Origin: Mycolicibacterium stellerae
GTDB lineage: Bacteria; Actinomycetota; Actinomycetes; Mycobacteriales; Mycobacteriaceae
Length of the DNA stretch: 64,000 nucleotides
Assembly: GCF_003719305.1 (NCBI RefSeq)
Contig: NZ_RARC01000013.1
Span: 1-64,000 of the forward strand
Reading direction: 5' to 3'
Position 1 is the stretch's first letter; each line of letters opens with the position of its first letter. Below the pieces are notes generated by a model. That model was not told the origin of the DNA and did not search any database. It was given only the letters and a program-made list of their open reading frames with translations. Both the position numbers and the translations under genes were made by a program. This document shows positions 8,859 to 18,298 of the stretch, one piece after another.

Positions 8859-9869
8859 ATGACCAATGATTCTCATCCCAGGCTGCTGACCCCAATGCCT
8901 TTGTCCCGCAGCCAGTTCAGCTCAGAACGCGCTGGTTGCGATCACGACGTGCGGCGAAGGCGAGGGTCTTCGTTCCATCGCGGTCGTCTCGCCGTTGCGA
9001 TCCTGCGCCTGTCACTGCTGATCCTTCTGCTGGTAAGCCTGTGGACGGCCGCGCGGGCCAACGCGCAACCCTCGGTGGAGTACCTGATGGTGCCATCCGC
9101 GGCGATGGGTCGCGACATCCCTGTCGCCTTCCAGGGCGGCGGCCCGCACGCGGTGATCTTGCTCGACGCCTTCGATGCAGCGCCGGATGTCAGCAACTGG
9201 GTATCTGCGGGCAATGCGATGAATGCCCTTGCCGGCAAGGGCATCTCAGTGGCTGCGCCGGCGGGCGGTGCATGGAGTCTGTACACAGATTGGGAGCAGG
9301 ACGGCAGTCGTCAATGGGAGACTTTCCTCTCCCAAGAGCTGCCCGACTGGCTGGCCGCCAACAAGGGCTTGGCGCCTGGCGGTCATGCCATTGTCGGCGC
9401 AGCGCAGGGAGGCACTGGGGCGCTGATGTTGGCCGAATTCCATCCCGACCGGTACCGCTACGCGGGATCGCTGTCGGGATTCTTGACACCATCAAACACC
9501 ACGCTCAACGGTGCGATCACCGCGGGCCTTGCGCAGTTCGGGGGAGTGGACACCCGCAACATGTGGGGAGCTGCCCAGCTAGGCCGCTGGAAGTGGCACG
9601 ACCCCTCTGTCCACGCGCACTTGCTGGTGGACAACGGCACACGATTGTGGATCTTCAGCCCGGGCACTCTGACGTGTAGTAACCCCGCCGCGATGATCGG
9701 GTACTGCGATCAGGCCCAAGGTAGCAACAGGACGTTCTATGCCCAGTATCGCGCCGTGGGCGGCCACAACGGTCATTTCGACATCCCGGTTGGTGGCCAA
9801 CATGACTGGAGTGATTGGGGCCCTCAGCTTGCGTCCATGTCGGCTGACCTGGCGGCCACGATCAGATAG
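8859..9869 (+). CDS. MPT51-like (Ag85-family, non-catalytic) secreted protein
   Basis: 336 residues from ATG 8859; later starts (ATG 8895) are possible because the first 43 residues precede the export helix (about 44-66, ending ARANAQP). The rest has the Ag85 alpha/beta-hydrolase fold. At the nucleophile elbow it reads GAAQGG (about 180-185), where mycolyltransferases have GLSM, so the serine is absent, as in MPT51 (FbpD). It is therefore unlikely to transfer mycolate and more likely binds a cell-wall or host ligand. It closes the mce-linked gene run. A diverged copy of its 3' end lies at 27221-27410. Confidence 0.8.
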   Translation: MTNDSHPRLLTPMPLSRSQFSSERAGCDHDVRRRRGSSFHRGRLAVAILRLSLLILLLVSLWTAARANAQPSVEYLMVPSAAMGRDIPVAFQGGGPHAVILLDAFDAAPDVSNWVSAGNAMNALAGKGISVAAPAGGAWSLYTDWEQDGSRQWETFLSQELPDWLAANKGLAPGGHAIVGAAQGGTGALMLAEFHPDRYRYAGSLSGFLTPSNTTLNGAITAGLAQFGGVDTRNMWGAAQLGRWKWHDPSVHAHLLVDNGTRLWIFSPGTLTCSNPAAMIGYCDQAQGSNRTFYAQYRAVGGHNGHFDIPVGGQHDWSDWGPQLASMSADLAATIR

Positions 9870-9898
9870 TCGCATCACGCAGCAGTTAGGAGTGGACG

Positions 9899-10777
9899 TT
9901 GACCACACTCGCCGTTGGCTTCATTGGGGGTGGCCCTCTGGGTCCGGCGTTGTCACGCGGCTTGATTGACGGTGGATTTGATCTGATCGCGTTCGACGGG
10001 GACCGCTCAGCGAAGCTCACCAGCGAGATGGGCGACGCGCACTGGTGCGCTTGCGCGCGTGACGTGGCGGAATCAGCCGATGTGGTCGTTACATCGACAT
10101 CTGGCAGCGATTTCCGCGAGGTGTTCCAGGCCGCAGACGGGATCCTGCGAGCGAAGAGGTTGCCGCCGGTCATCGAGACCACAGCCATGCCCCTTTCGAT
10201 GAAGCAGGTCGTCCGGAAGGACTTCGCGGAGAGGGGATCTCAGTTTCTCGACGCCGCGGTCGATGGCACGCCGTCCATGGTGGCTGCCAGGACGGCGATG
10301 ATCTATGTCAGCGGCGACCGTGATACGTACCTGCAATATCAATCAGTACTGAAGGCGATGTGCCCCCAGTTGAACTACGTCGGCACTGCCCTGAATGGGT
10401 CGAAGGTAAGGTTGGTCGGGCAGTTGCTTGCAACGATTCAGACCACGGCCGCCATCGAGGCCATGTTGTATGCCAAGCGGTCGGGCCTCAGCGTCGAAGA
10501 CGTCATCGCCCTCATTTCGAATCGGCACAGCGCCGTACGTGGGCTGTTCGGGGATCGCGCGGCCTCGGCCCCTGCCGGTTCTGCCGGGCCAGAATCCGCG
10601 ACCGTGGATGCGACGTTGAGAGATGCCGACGAGATCATCTCCTACGCAACGGAAATCGGTGCGCCGGTAGAGTTGACCAGTGCTGCTGCTGAGTATTACC
10701 AACGGCTCAGCGCCGCGGGATGGGGCGGCGCGGATCCGACCGCCCTCTTCACCGAATTGATCGGTACCGAGGAGTGA
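9899..10777 (+). CDS. NAD(P)-binding beta-hydroxyacid dehydrogenase-like protein
   Basis: 292 residues, TTG start with AGGAGTGG upstream. Rossmann motif GFIGGGPLGPALSRGL at about 7-22, followed by the 6-phosphogluconate/3-hydroxyisobutyrate dehydrogenase core (DAAVDGTPSMVAARTAMIYV in place of the usual DAPVSGG region). The catalytic Lys of this family can be placed at NGSKVRL, but the Asn that normally follows is missing, so substrate use may be atypical. It starts 30 bases after the MPT51-like gene and precedes a flavin reductase. Substrate unknown. Confidence 0.75.
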   Translation: MTTLAVGFIGGGPLGPALSRGLIDGGFDLIAFDGDRSAKLTSEMGDAHWCACARDVAESADVVVTSTSGSDFREVFQAADGILRAKRLPPVIETTAMPLSMKQVVRKDFAERGSQFLDAAVDGTPSMVAARTAMIYVSGDRDTYLQYQSVLKAMCPQLNYVGTALNGSKVRLVGQLLATIQTTAAIEAMLYAKRSGLSVEDVIALISNRHSAVRGLFGDRAASAPAGSAGPESATVDATLRDADEIISYATEIGAPVELTSAAAEYYQRLSAAGWGGADPTALFTELIGTEE

Positions 10778-10860
10778 ACGTGTTCGACATGGTGCCGAAT
10801 CAGCAGCGCACGCGCTAAAACTCGCGTCGTCACCCACTCAATCTGTGAAGGTAGAACGAA

Positions 10861-11346
10861 TTGGCAACCAGCGATCTGACTCCAGCCACGCTGCGGGCAG
10901 CGTTCGGGCATTTCCCCTCTGGTGTCGTCGCGGTCGCCGCGGAGGTAGACGGCACCCTGGTGGGCCTGACGGCCAGCACGTTCGTGCCCGTCTCGCTTGA
11001 CCCGCCGCTGGTGTCGTTCTGCGTTCAAAACACCTCACAAACATGGCCGAAGCTGAAGGACCTGCCATCCCTGGGGATCAGCCTGCTCGGAGAAGCCCAT
11101 CATGAGGCTGCCCGCACGCTGGCCGCCAAGACCGGCGACAGATTCGCCGATGTTGAGACTGTCTCGCGGGAATCTGGAGCGGTATTCGTGGTAGGCACAT
11201 GTGTCTGGCTCGAGACCTCGATCGAACAGCTAGTGGCTGCGGGCGACCACACGATCGTGATTCTGCGGATCAGGGACATCACCGTCCACGACGAGGTACC
11301 ACCGATCGTCTTCCACCGCAGCAGATTCCGTCACCTAAGCGCCTAA
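10861..11346 (+). CDS. flavin reductase domain protein (HpaC/HsaB-like)
   Basis: 161 residues, TTG start with GAAGGTAGAACGAA upstream. Hallmarks of flavin reductases that feed two-component monooxygenases are present: FPSGVVAVA, TASTFVPVSLDPPLVSFCV, PSLGISLL, and a C-terminal RIRDITVHDEVPPIVFHRSRF. It would reduce FMN/FAD with NAD(P)H. The acyl-CoA-dehydrogenase-like monooxygenase at 15931-17091 is a candidate partner; the pairing is inferred only from proximity. Confidence 0.85.
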   Translation: MATSDLTPATLRAAFGHFPSGVVAVAAEVDGTLVGLTASTFVPVSLDPPLVSFCVQNTSQTWPKLKDLPSLGISLLGEAHHEAARTLAAKTGDRFADVETVSRESGAVFVVGTCVWLETSIEQLVAAGDHTIVILRIRDITVHDEVPPIVFHRSRFRHLSA

Positions 11347-11398
11347 CCACAGACCATCGCCGATTTGTCACCCACGGGTCGATGCAGAACTGTTTGGC

Positions 11399-12631
11399 TC
11401 ACCAAACGGCGAGAACTTGCTCGGGGCTACGGAAGAAGTAGCTGGCAGCGTAGGTTGGCTGGTAATCGGAGGCCAGCTGAAGCTGAGGCAGGCGGCTGCG
11501 CAACACTTGCAGTGCAACGAATACTTCCTGGCGAGCCATCGGGGCACCGGGGCATCGATGGATTCCATCGCCGAACGCCAGATGGTCTCGCACGTTTTCG
11601 CGGTTGATGTCGAAGAGGTCGGGATCCGGGAAATGTTGCTCATCACGATTGCCCGACCCGAAGAGCAGCAGAAGGCGCGCTCCCTTCGGCAACTGCTCGC
11701 CACCGAGTGTCACCGCACGTGTGGTCACGCGCATGAGACCGCGGTGCGGCGCCTCCGCTCGAAGGGTTTCTTCGATCACGTGCCTGAGCGTGCGGTCGTC
11801 GTCCACGGAGGCATCCCACAGCGCCCGGTGTTCCATCAGCTTCAGTACCGCACTAGCAATGGTGTCTCGCGTCGTGTCGAAACCGGCGCTGAGACTGCCA
11901 CGCAGCAGGTACAGCGCATCCTCGAAACGAAGCGGAGGTAAACCGTGACCGCCATTGATCAGATATGACGCGAGATCATCACGAGGTTCTGCCGCGCGGG
12001 AACGCAAGAGCTCGCTCAAGTACTCCTCGTACGGCCGGTAGTGCTTGGCCGCTTCAACCTTTATCTCCACCGGCAGAAGGGGATTCATCACCTTCATGAA
12101 TTCCTCATTCCACTGATGGACTGAAGCGATATCATCGTCAGGTATTCCGGCCGCCCAGCTCAGTACATGACGTACAAAGGGGGCGGCATATTGCGCCACG
12201 ACGTCCGCCCGTCCGGCCTCAATGAAGCTGTCAATAAGTCGGTTGGCTTCACGGAGCATCGCGGGCTTCAGCTCGCGGACTCGGCGCCCCGTAAAAGCAG
12301 GATTGAAGACCCGCCGCATCGGCGCGTGCACAGGCTCATCGGCATTGATCATGCTGTTGGCTTCAGGAATACAGCCCTGCAGAACCTCCAGCACCTCAGC
12401 AGGATTTGCCCACACGCTCGGTAGCGCAGGCGCCGATGAGTACGTGACGGGATCTGACACTATCGCCTTGAGGTCGGCATACCGGGTTACCAGCCACGCC
12501 TGCAGCGACTGGCTGTATGCCACCGGTCGCTCTCGCCTGGCCCAGTCGTAGAAAAGATGCGGGTCCTGTCGATGCGGTTCGACCATCGGGTTGAACTCAT
12601 GATGCAATTCGCCCACCGAATCCAAAGTCAT
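11399..12631 (-). CDS. cytochrome P450 monooxygenase
   Basis: 410 residues. I-helix motif LSAGFDTTRD, ExxR motif EETLR and the heme loop AFGDGIHRCPGAPMAR with its Cys ligand are all present, so it should be active. It is a class I bacterial P450 that needs a ferredoxin and reductase; none is adjacent. It is convergent with the flavin reductase (52-base gap) and divergent from the SMP-30-like gene. It is not closely similar to the two P450s at 42 and 53 kb. Substrate unknown. Confidence 0.93.
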   Translation of the reverse strand: MTLDSVGELHHEFNPMVEPHRQDPHLFYDWARRERPVAYSQSLQAWLVTRYADLKAIVSDPVTYSSAPALPSVWANPAEVLEVLQGCIPEANSMINADEPVHAPMRRVFNPAFTGRRVRELKPAMLREANRLIDSFIEAGRADVVAQYAAPFVRHVLSWAAGIPDDDIASVHQWNEEFMKVMNPLLPVEIKVEAAKHYRPYEEYLSELLRSRAAEPRDDLASYLINGGHGLPPLRFEDALYLLRGSLSAGFDTTRDTIASAVLKLMEHRALWDASVDDDRTLRHVIEETLRAEAPHRGLMRVTTRAVTLGGEQLPKGARLLLLFGSGNRDEQHFPDPDLFDINRENVRDHLAFGDGIHRCPGAPMARQEVFVALQVLRSRLPQLQLASDYQPTYAASYFFRSPEQVLAVW

Positions 12632-12851
12632 ACCAGCCCTCTCTCCATCCCGGCGGCACTGACGCCATCACCGCTACTCACTTACGATCGTGCGGGTATG
12701 CCTTCGCCGACACATCGGTAGAAACGCGGCAGTGACTACTTACGCGCCATCGTGCACTCGCTCTGCGAAGGGCTCGACACGTCTGCCGGGTTATCACGCT
12801 GGAAACTCGACCTATGCACCGTCGGCTGGCCGCATCCGGTTATGGACCGAT

Positions 12852-13793
12852 ATGAGACAGCAACCCGACGACGACCGGGCATACGCTCGCCGCGTGACAC
12901 GCACTCCAGAGGCATTGGATCGGACATTCGCCGTCGTCGTCGAAGGCTATTCGTATCTGGAGAGCCCACGGTGGCACGGCGGTCGACTCTGGTTTTCAGA
13001 TTTCTATACCCACCGGGTGGTCTCGACCGATGAAAACGGCGCCGACAGTCGTGTCGAGGCGTGGGTGCCCCATCAACCGTCGGGGCTCGGCTGGCTGCCC
13101 GACGGACGACTGCTAATCGTGTCGATGCGTGATCACACCCTGCTTCGCCGAGAATCGGACGGCGAACTGGTCGTCCACGCTGATCTGAGTAGTCTGGCCG
13201 CCGGTCCGCTCAACGATCTTGTCGTAGATGACCGCGGGCGGGCCTACGTCGGGAACTTCGGATTCGATCTCATGGGTGGGGCAGAGATGGCTGGTGCGCC
13301 GCTAATCTGCGTTGACATGGACGGTGGCGCGTCAGTCGTCAGCGAGCCCCTGCACTTTCCAAACGGTGCCGTGATCGCCGACGGCACTTTGTTTGTCGGC
13401 GAGACTTTTGGCAATCGCATCAGCGCGTTTGACATTCACGACAACGGGTCGCTGTCGGAACGCCGCGACTGGGCCAAGTTCGGCCCGTTGCCCGACACCG
13501 CCGACGTGACATCTGCGTTAAGCGCGCTCGCCCTGGGTCCGGACGGGATGTGCCGGGACAGCGAAGGCGCGGTGTGGGTGGCAGATGCCCTGTGCCAGCG
13601 TGCGGTCCGTGTCGTCGAAAGCGGTGAGATATCCCATGCTATCCACCCTGGCACAGGCGTTTTCGCTGTCGCCCTGGGAGGTAGCGACGGTAGAACGCTA
13701 TTCATTTGTACCGCACCGTCGTTTGCCGAGCACGAACGACGCAACACCCGTGAATCACAGATCATCACTACGCGGGTGGACATTGCCGCGTGA
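12852..13793 (+). CDS. SMP-30/gluconolactonase-like protein
   Basis: 313 residues from ATG 12852; a GTG at 12894 is also possible, and the open frame extends upstream to 12690 without protein-like content. Beta-propeller features of the SMP-30/lactonase family: YLESPRWHGGRLWFSDF (metal Glu), QPSGLGWLPDGRLL, PLNDLVVDDRGRAYVGNFG (Asn-Asp ligand region) and FPNGAVIADGTLFVGE. It probably hydrolyses a lactone or related ester. It is transcribed divergently from the P450. Confidence 0.85.
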   Translation: MRQQPDDDRAYARRVTRTPEALDRTFAVVVEGYSYLESPRWHGGRLWFSDFYTHRVVSTDENGADSRVEAWVPHQPSGLGWLPDGRLLIVSMRDHTLLRRESDGELVVHADLSSLAAGPLNDLVVDDRGRAYVGNFGFDLMGGAEMAGAPLICVDMDGGASVVSEPLHFPNGAVIADGTLFVGETFGNRISAFDIHDNGSLSERRDWAKFGPLPDTADVTSALSALALGPDGMCRDSEGAVWVADALCQRAVRVVESGEISHAIHPGTGVFAVALGGSDGRTLFICTAPSFAEHERRNTRESQIITTRVDIAA

Positions 13794-14047
13794 GGGGCAA
13801 CGCGATCGGCTGAACGCGACCGCGATTGGTTTCTCAATCGCTGCCGTGCTGTCACGTGGCCTTGAGCCCGCGCCGCAGATCCGCGATCGGCCCGGCGGGT
13901 ACCGGCAGGCTGGGTCGCCCGGCGATGCCTACAGCCCAAATACATTGTCAGAGTCCTGTTCTCGGACAGCTGGCAGCCTAGGCGCCCTTCTAGTCTCGAC
14001 ACGGTTTCCTTAGATGTCTGATATCACAACACCGGAGGCTCACCGTA

Positions 14048-15709
14048 GTGGACCGAGATCACGTCACCGAACATCAGATGTACGGAATGATGCAAGACCG
14101 CCCACTGACCATTTCGATGCTGTGGCGTCGACTGGAGAAGCAGTTCGGGCATAAGCGGGTCGTCACCGGTCTGGTGGACGGGGAAAGTGAGCTGACATGG
14201 TCGGACGTGTCGATCAGGGCACGAAAGTTGGCCTCAGCCTTCGAGTATCTGGGCGTGCCCACTGGCGCATGCGTGGCCACCTTCGCATGGAACAGTCACC
14301 GCCACGTGGAGTTGTACCTGGCTGCGCCGAGCACCGGACGAATACTGCACACGGTCAACCACCGATCGTTCCGCGAGCAAATCACCTACATGGTCAACAC
14401 CGCCAAGGACGACGTCGTGTTCGTCGATCGCTCCTTGCTGCCGACGATTTGGCCGATGGCGGACACGTTCACGACAGTTCGTCACTTCGTCGTCATGGAC
14501 GACGGGGCAGATACGCCGATTCCGGCCGACCCACGCGTGATCGATTACGAAGACCTACTCGCGAAGTCCGTCCCTGTAGAAGCGATTCCCACGGTCCACA
14601 ACGAAAACAGTGCAGCAACATTGTGTTTCACGTCTGGCACCACGGGCGACCCGAAAGGGGTCCTCTACAGTCATCATTCGGTCGTATTACATGCGCTGCT
14701 GCTGCTCACAGCGGACGTCTTCGGTATCCGCGAGAAAGATGTCGTGATGCCTGTGGTGCCGATGTTTCATGTGAACGCGTGGGGGCTGCCGTATGCCGCG
14801 ATGCTGGCAGGCGCAGACCTCGTTCTACCCGGGCCAGGGATGCAGCCTGAGCGCATCATCTCCCAATTGCAGCGCCACAAAGTAACATTCTCGGCTGCGG
14901 TGGCCACCGTCTGGCGCTCGCTGATTCCGCTGCTTTCTGAGAGCGATCTGTCGGCCCTTCGCATGACGATCTGCGGGGGCGGTCCACTTGACCGAGCTCT
15001 GGCAGCCGCGTACGAGGAGATGGCCGATGTAACGCTTACCAACGCGTGGGGAATGACCGAGACGAGTCCGGTAGTCACGGTGGCTCGTACATCGTCAGTC
15101 CACTGTCAGTTGGGAACGACTGAACGTCGCGCGGTGCTGGCCACCGCCGGCGTTGCAGCCCCCCTTACCGAAATCCGGATTGTCGACGACGACGCCGCCG
15201 AAATCTGTTGGGACGGAGTCACCCCCGGCGAACTTCAGGTGGCCGGGCCGACGATCGCGGCGCGTTACCTGGGCAGGGGGCCCAGCACCGACTCGTTCAG
15301 TGCCGACGGTTGGTTGAGAACCGGTGACGTCGCGACGATCGACCGATATGGATACGTCCGAATCGTCGATAGGACAAAGGATCTCATCAAGTCCGGCGGT
15401 GAGTGGATCTCGTCGATCGAACTGGAGAATGCGATAATGACGCATCCACACGTTTCGGAGGCCGCCGTCATTGGTAGGCCCGATGCGCGCTGGGGTGAGA
15501 GGCCTATCGTCTTCGTCGTGCCTAGCGGCTCCGACCGAGTCGAACTGGATGAGCTTCGTGAGCATCTGGTTTCACAGGTGGCCTCGTGGTGGGTTCCTGA
15601 TGAAGTCGTCGTCGTCGATTCCATCGCCAAAACTGCGACGGGCAAGTTCGCGAAACAACAGCTACGCAATGAGTACCACGTGATCTCCGAGAAGCGCGGA
15701 AGATCCTGA
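14048..15709 (+). CDS. acyl-CoA synthetase (AMP-forming fatty-acid/aromatic-acid ligase)
   Basis: 553 residues, GTG start with GGAGG at 14033-14037. AMP-binding signature TSGTTGDPKG, then VPMFHVNAWGLPY, NAWGMTETSPV, the hinge region GWLRTGDVATID and C-terminal catalytic Lys context TATGKFAKQQLR. It activates a carboxylic acid to its CoA thioester through an acyl-adenylate. Length and motifs fit medium/long-chain FadD-type ligases, but aryl acids are not excluded. The next gene is convergent. Confidence 0.9.
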   Translation: MDRDHVTEHQMYGMMQDRPLTISMLWRRLEKQFGHKRVVTGLVDGESELTWSDVSIRARKLASAFEYLGVPTGACVATFAWNSHRHVELYLAAPSTGRILHTVNHRSFREQITYMVNTAKDDVVFVDRSLLPTIWPMADTFTTVRHFVVMDDGADTPIPADPRVIDYEDLLAKSVPVEAIPTVHNENSAATLCFTSGTTGDPKGVLYSHHSVVLHALLLLTADVFGIREKDVVMPVVPMFHVNAWGLPYAAMLAGADLVLPGPGMQPERIISQLQRHKVTFSAAVATVWRSLIPLLSESDLSALRMTICGGGPLDRALAAAYEEMADVTLTNAWGMTETSPVVTVARTSSVHCQLGTTERRAVLATAGVAAPLTEIRIVDDDAAEICWDGVTPGELQVAGPTIAARYLGRGPSTDSFSADGWLRTGDVATIDRYGYVRIVDRTKDLIKSGGEWISSIELENAIMTHPHVSEAAVIGRPDARWGERPIVFVVPSGSDRVELDELREHLVSQVASWWVPDEVVVVDSIAKTATGKFAKQQLRNEYHVISEKRGRS

Positions 15710-15930
15710 ACAAAGGTCAGCCACGCGCGACCGCCCGTCACCGTTCGGCGTCATAACCGCGAGACGAATCTAGCTGCCGCGACCCCGGCGTGTTTGCCGT
15801 CGATGTGCACTGGCCATTCCCGCGCCCGACACCATTACGGGGCTGTCGCGCAAAGACGGTCGAGCACTCCGGCTGACATCATCGAACGATCGCGCCATGA
15901 GCGCCTTCACTAAAATCCGGGCTGCGGCAA

Positions 15931-17091
15931 TCAGATCGGTGATTCAGGCGGCAGGCCGAAGAGAAGCCTGCCGTAGGTTTCACTCGCATTCTCCAAGTCG
16001 AGATACGCGTGAACACGCAACATGCTGATATCGCGGAAGAAGCGCTGCAGGGGGGATTTCGAGCGGAAAGCCTCTGCCCCTGCGGCCTGAACCACCACGT
16101 CGATTCCCTCGGCGCAGAAGTCGGTAATCGTGGCGACCCGCGCCTTCAGTCCCGCGCGCGTTACTGGATCACGCAAAATCTCCGACGGTGTCGTCGTGAG
16201 CACTCGCAGGTAGTCATCCAACATCGCATCCGCCAAATCGGCGCCCGCTTTCCCACGTCCCACCTTGATCTGTGTCAGCTGCTTGCCCGGCGTCCTCGTG
16301 GTGAAGCGAGGGCCCTGGCGCGACTCGACGAACGCTGTGTACTCGTCGACTACCGCCCGATAGGCGCCCACGATGATTGGCAGAACCTCGGCGAGCAGAA
16401 GCGGCATGACGGGCATCGAGTACATCGCGTTGCTGTGTAGCCGCGATCCCGGCGAATCACCACTCATCACGCGAGTCGCGTCCGCGGTGCGGTATTCCGG
16501 CACGAAGACATTGTCGAGGACCATGTCGTCGCTTGACGTGCCGCGCATCGCGGCGACATCCCAGTTATCGACCGCCTTCGCATCGGATGCCGGCACCAGG
16601 AACAGCACGTGGTTACGCGCACCGGCCTCAGTACTGGCGAACCCCCCGGCTAAGTACCATTCAGCCGCGGCCGAACCCGAATTCCAGCTGCTGCGACCCG
16701 TGACGAGATAGCCGCCGTCGACGGGTTCCATTTTGAACTGCGGCGCGGCTGTGCCAGGCGACAGCGCGAAGGACCGATCGGCGAACACCTCCTGCTGCGA
16801 TCGTTCCGGAAACAGTGAGTGCAGGAAATTGTGTCCAATGTAGAAGGCCAAGACCCACGCCGTCGAACTGCAGCTCGGTGCAATGGCGCGCACGATTCGA
16901 GACATCGTGTCGACGCCAAGCTCATATCCCCCATAGCATTTCGGGACGAGCACTTTCATGAAGCCGGCGCTGCAAAACTGGTCGATCAGTACGCGAGGAA
17001 CCTCGCCGAGCTGCTCGGTCTTCTCCGCCTCACTCGCCACCAGAGGTGCGAGTTCGTGCGCTCGTTCGACCAATTTCGTACTCAGGTCCAT
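15931..17091 (-). CDS. acyl-CoA dehydrogenase-like flavin monooxygenase/dehydrogenase
   Basis: 386 residues from ATG 17091 (GGAG upstream); the frame extends further to 17187 with low-complexity content that is less likely coding. It belongs to the acyl-CoA-dehydrogenase-fold group that includes HsaA and DszC, as shown by LIDQFCSAGFMKVLVPKCYGGYE, SSTAWVLAFYIGHNF, WDVAAMRGTSSDDMVLDNVFVP and a C-terminal helical domain. Such proteins use reduced flavin and oxygen to hydroxylate aromatic or steroid rings. A flavin reductase at 10861 could supply FMNH2. Substrate unknown. Confidence 0.8.
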   Translation of the reverse strand: MDLSTKLVERAHELAPLVASEAEKTEQLGEVPRVLIDQFCSAGFMKVLVPKCYGGYELGVDTMSRIVRAIAPSCSSTAWVLAFYIGHNFLHSLFPERSQQEVFADRSFALSPGTAAPQFKMEPVDGGYLVTGRSSWNSGSAAAEWYLAGGFASTEAGARNHVLFLVPASDAKAVDNWDVAAMRGTSSDDMVLDNVFVPEYRTADATRVMSGDSPGSRLHSNAMYSMPVMPLLLAEVLPIIVGAYRAVVDEYTAFVESRQGPRFTTRTPGKQLTQIKVGRGKAGADLADAMLDDYLRVLTTTPSEILRDPVTRAGLKARVATITDFCAEGIDVVVQAAGAEAFRSKSPLQRFFRDISMLRVHAYLDLENASETYGRLLFGLPPESPI

Positions 17092-17427
17092 GTTGTTCGT
17101 CGATCTCCATCTTTTTGTGCGCGACGTCTGTGCCTTGTGGTTTGGGTCCCGCCGACCGAAGTTTTTGCAGAATCCATCGCTGTACACCGCAGGCCCCGTT
17201 CGTACAGGGGTCGATTGCGGCCGCGACGGACTGGCTTCGGTTCAGCTAAGGCCACCATTGCTATTGGACAATGCGCCCCGGCGCGACCGCTGTCCGAATG
17301 TGCGACAAGGCTTGCAGTTTCGTATCGGCGGAAGAACACCACCGCCTGTCGAAGGGCGCCCAGCGCGATCGCGGGCAAACCACCGGCTCGGTTTTTCGAC
17401 GAGCTCGGCTCCGGCAGTGCTGGTCGG
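17092..17427. other. gap of about 340 bases, no clear content
   Basis: Between the monooxygenase start and the TetR stop. Open frames here lack protein-like composition, and no convincing operator or hairpin was seen. It probably holds the promoter for the minus-strand monooxygenase. Confidence 0.4.
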
Positions 17428-18081
17428 TCAGTCATCTACAGATTCCGATGTTCTGTCGGACAGCAGGATTGCCTCCACGGCGTCACAATCGAGGGTCGGG
17501 TCTAGCTGGGCGGCAGCGCGTATTGCCGCCAAAGCGATGTGGGCCAAACTGTCGACTACCGCGTCAACGTCGAAGGGCTGTCCGCTTTCCAGCCAGTGGA
17601 CTGCGGTGGCATCGATAGCGCCGGCAAACGCACGGCCCATCATGCGCATCGCGTCGCCGGCGGGGTCTATGTCGAGCAGCTGCAGCAGCCACTCCACTGC
17701 GTGCCTTCGGCGGTCTTCGAACACTTCCCACGTCTCGGGATCGACCCCGCGTCCTGCCAGTACGAGCCGCAGGGCAAAGCCTCGGTGGGCCGCAAGGTAC
17801 TCGAAGTGATTCTTCAGCGCCTCACGCACCTGGCGGCCGGGCGGCACGCCAGGACGGAGCGTGAAGTTGGCGCTCATCTGGTCGGCGGCAACACGCATCG
17901 CCTCGAGGTAAATGCCGCGCTTACTGCCGAAGTAATGGAACAGCAGTCCGTGAGCTACGCCCACTGATCGTGCAATGTCGGCGGCTGCGACGTCGTCGAA
18001 GTTCCGCTCGGAAAACAGCTCTACCGCGGCTTCGAGCAGGCGGCGGCGCGTCTCTGCAGCCTGCTCTGATCGCGCTGTCAT
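17428..18081 (-). CDS. TetR-family transcriptional regulator
   Basis: 217 residues from ATG 18081 (GGAG nine bases upstream); a GTG at 18108 would add nine residues. The N-terminal HTH is typical (LLEAAVELFSERNFDDVAAADIARSVGVAHGLLFHYFGSKRGIYLEAM). The C-terminal ligand domain has no family-specific features that I recognise. It may control the monooxygenase downstream or its own gene; the sequence GTCATTGAC at 18174-18182 upstream could be part of an operator. Confidence 0.9.
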   Translation of the reverse strand: MTARSEQAAETRRRLLEAAVELFSERNFDDVAAADIARSVGVAHGLLFHYFGSKRGIYLEAMRVAADQMSANFTLRPGVPPGRQVREALKNHFEYLAAHRGFALRLVLAGRGVDPETWEVFEDRRRHAVEWLLQLLDIDPAGDAMRMMGRAFAGAIDATAVHWLESGQPFDVDAVVDSLAHIALAAIRAAAQLDPTLDCDAVEAILLSDRTSESVDD

Positions 18082-18298
18082 ACGACCGTTCTCCGGCTCT
18101 GCCTTCACCTGTGCTTCTTTCCCCGAACCATCGCCCGAAAGGTCACGATCAATAGTACCCTTATTGATTGTGAGTCATTGACCAATTATCAACAAGAAGC
18201 ACGCTGCGCACCAGCAACGGCGAACCGGACCGTCGTTTGCGGCCAACCGGACGCTGGCCAGGTTCTCAGTGCTCGGCTTCCACGAGGAACGGTGGGTG

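Noticed and set aside
12690..12851. Upstream extension of the SMP-30-like protein
   Set aside because: The extra 54 residues are Arg/Thr/Ser-rich without domain features; the fold begins after ATG 12852.
14538..14550. ATCGATTACG as another operator copy
   Set aside because: Inside the acyl-CoA ligase coding region, with no promoter context or nearby GntR gene.
17451..17461. CTGTCGGACAG palindrome
   Set aside because: Within the C-terminal codons of the TetR gene and not near a start; judged chance.
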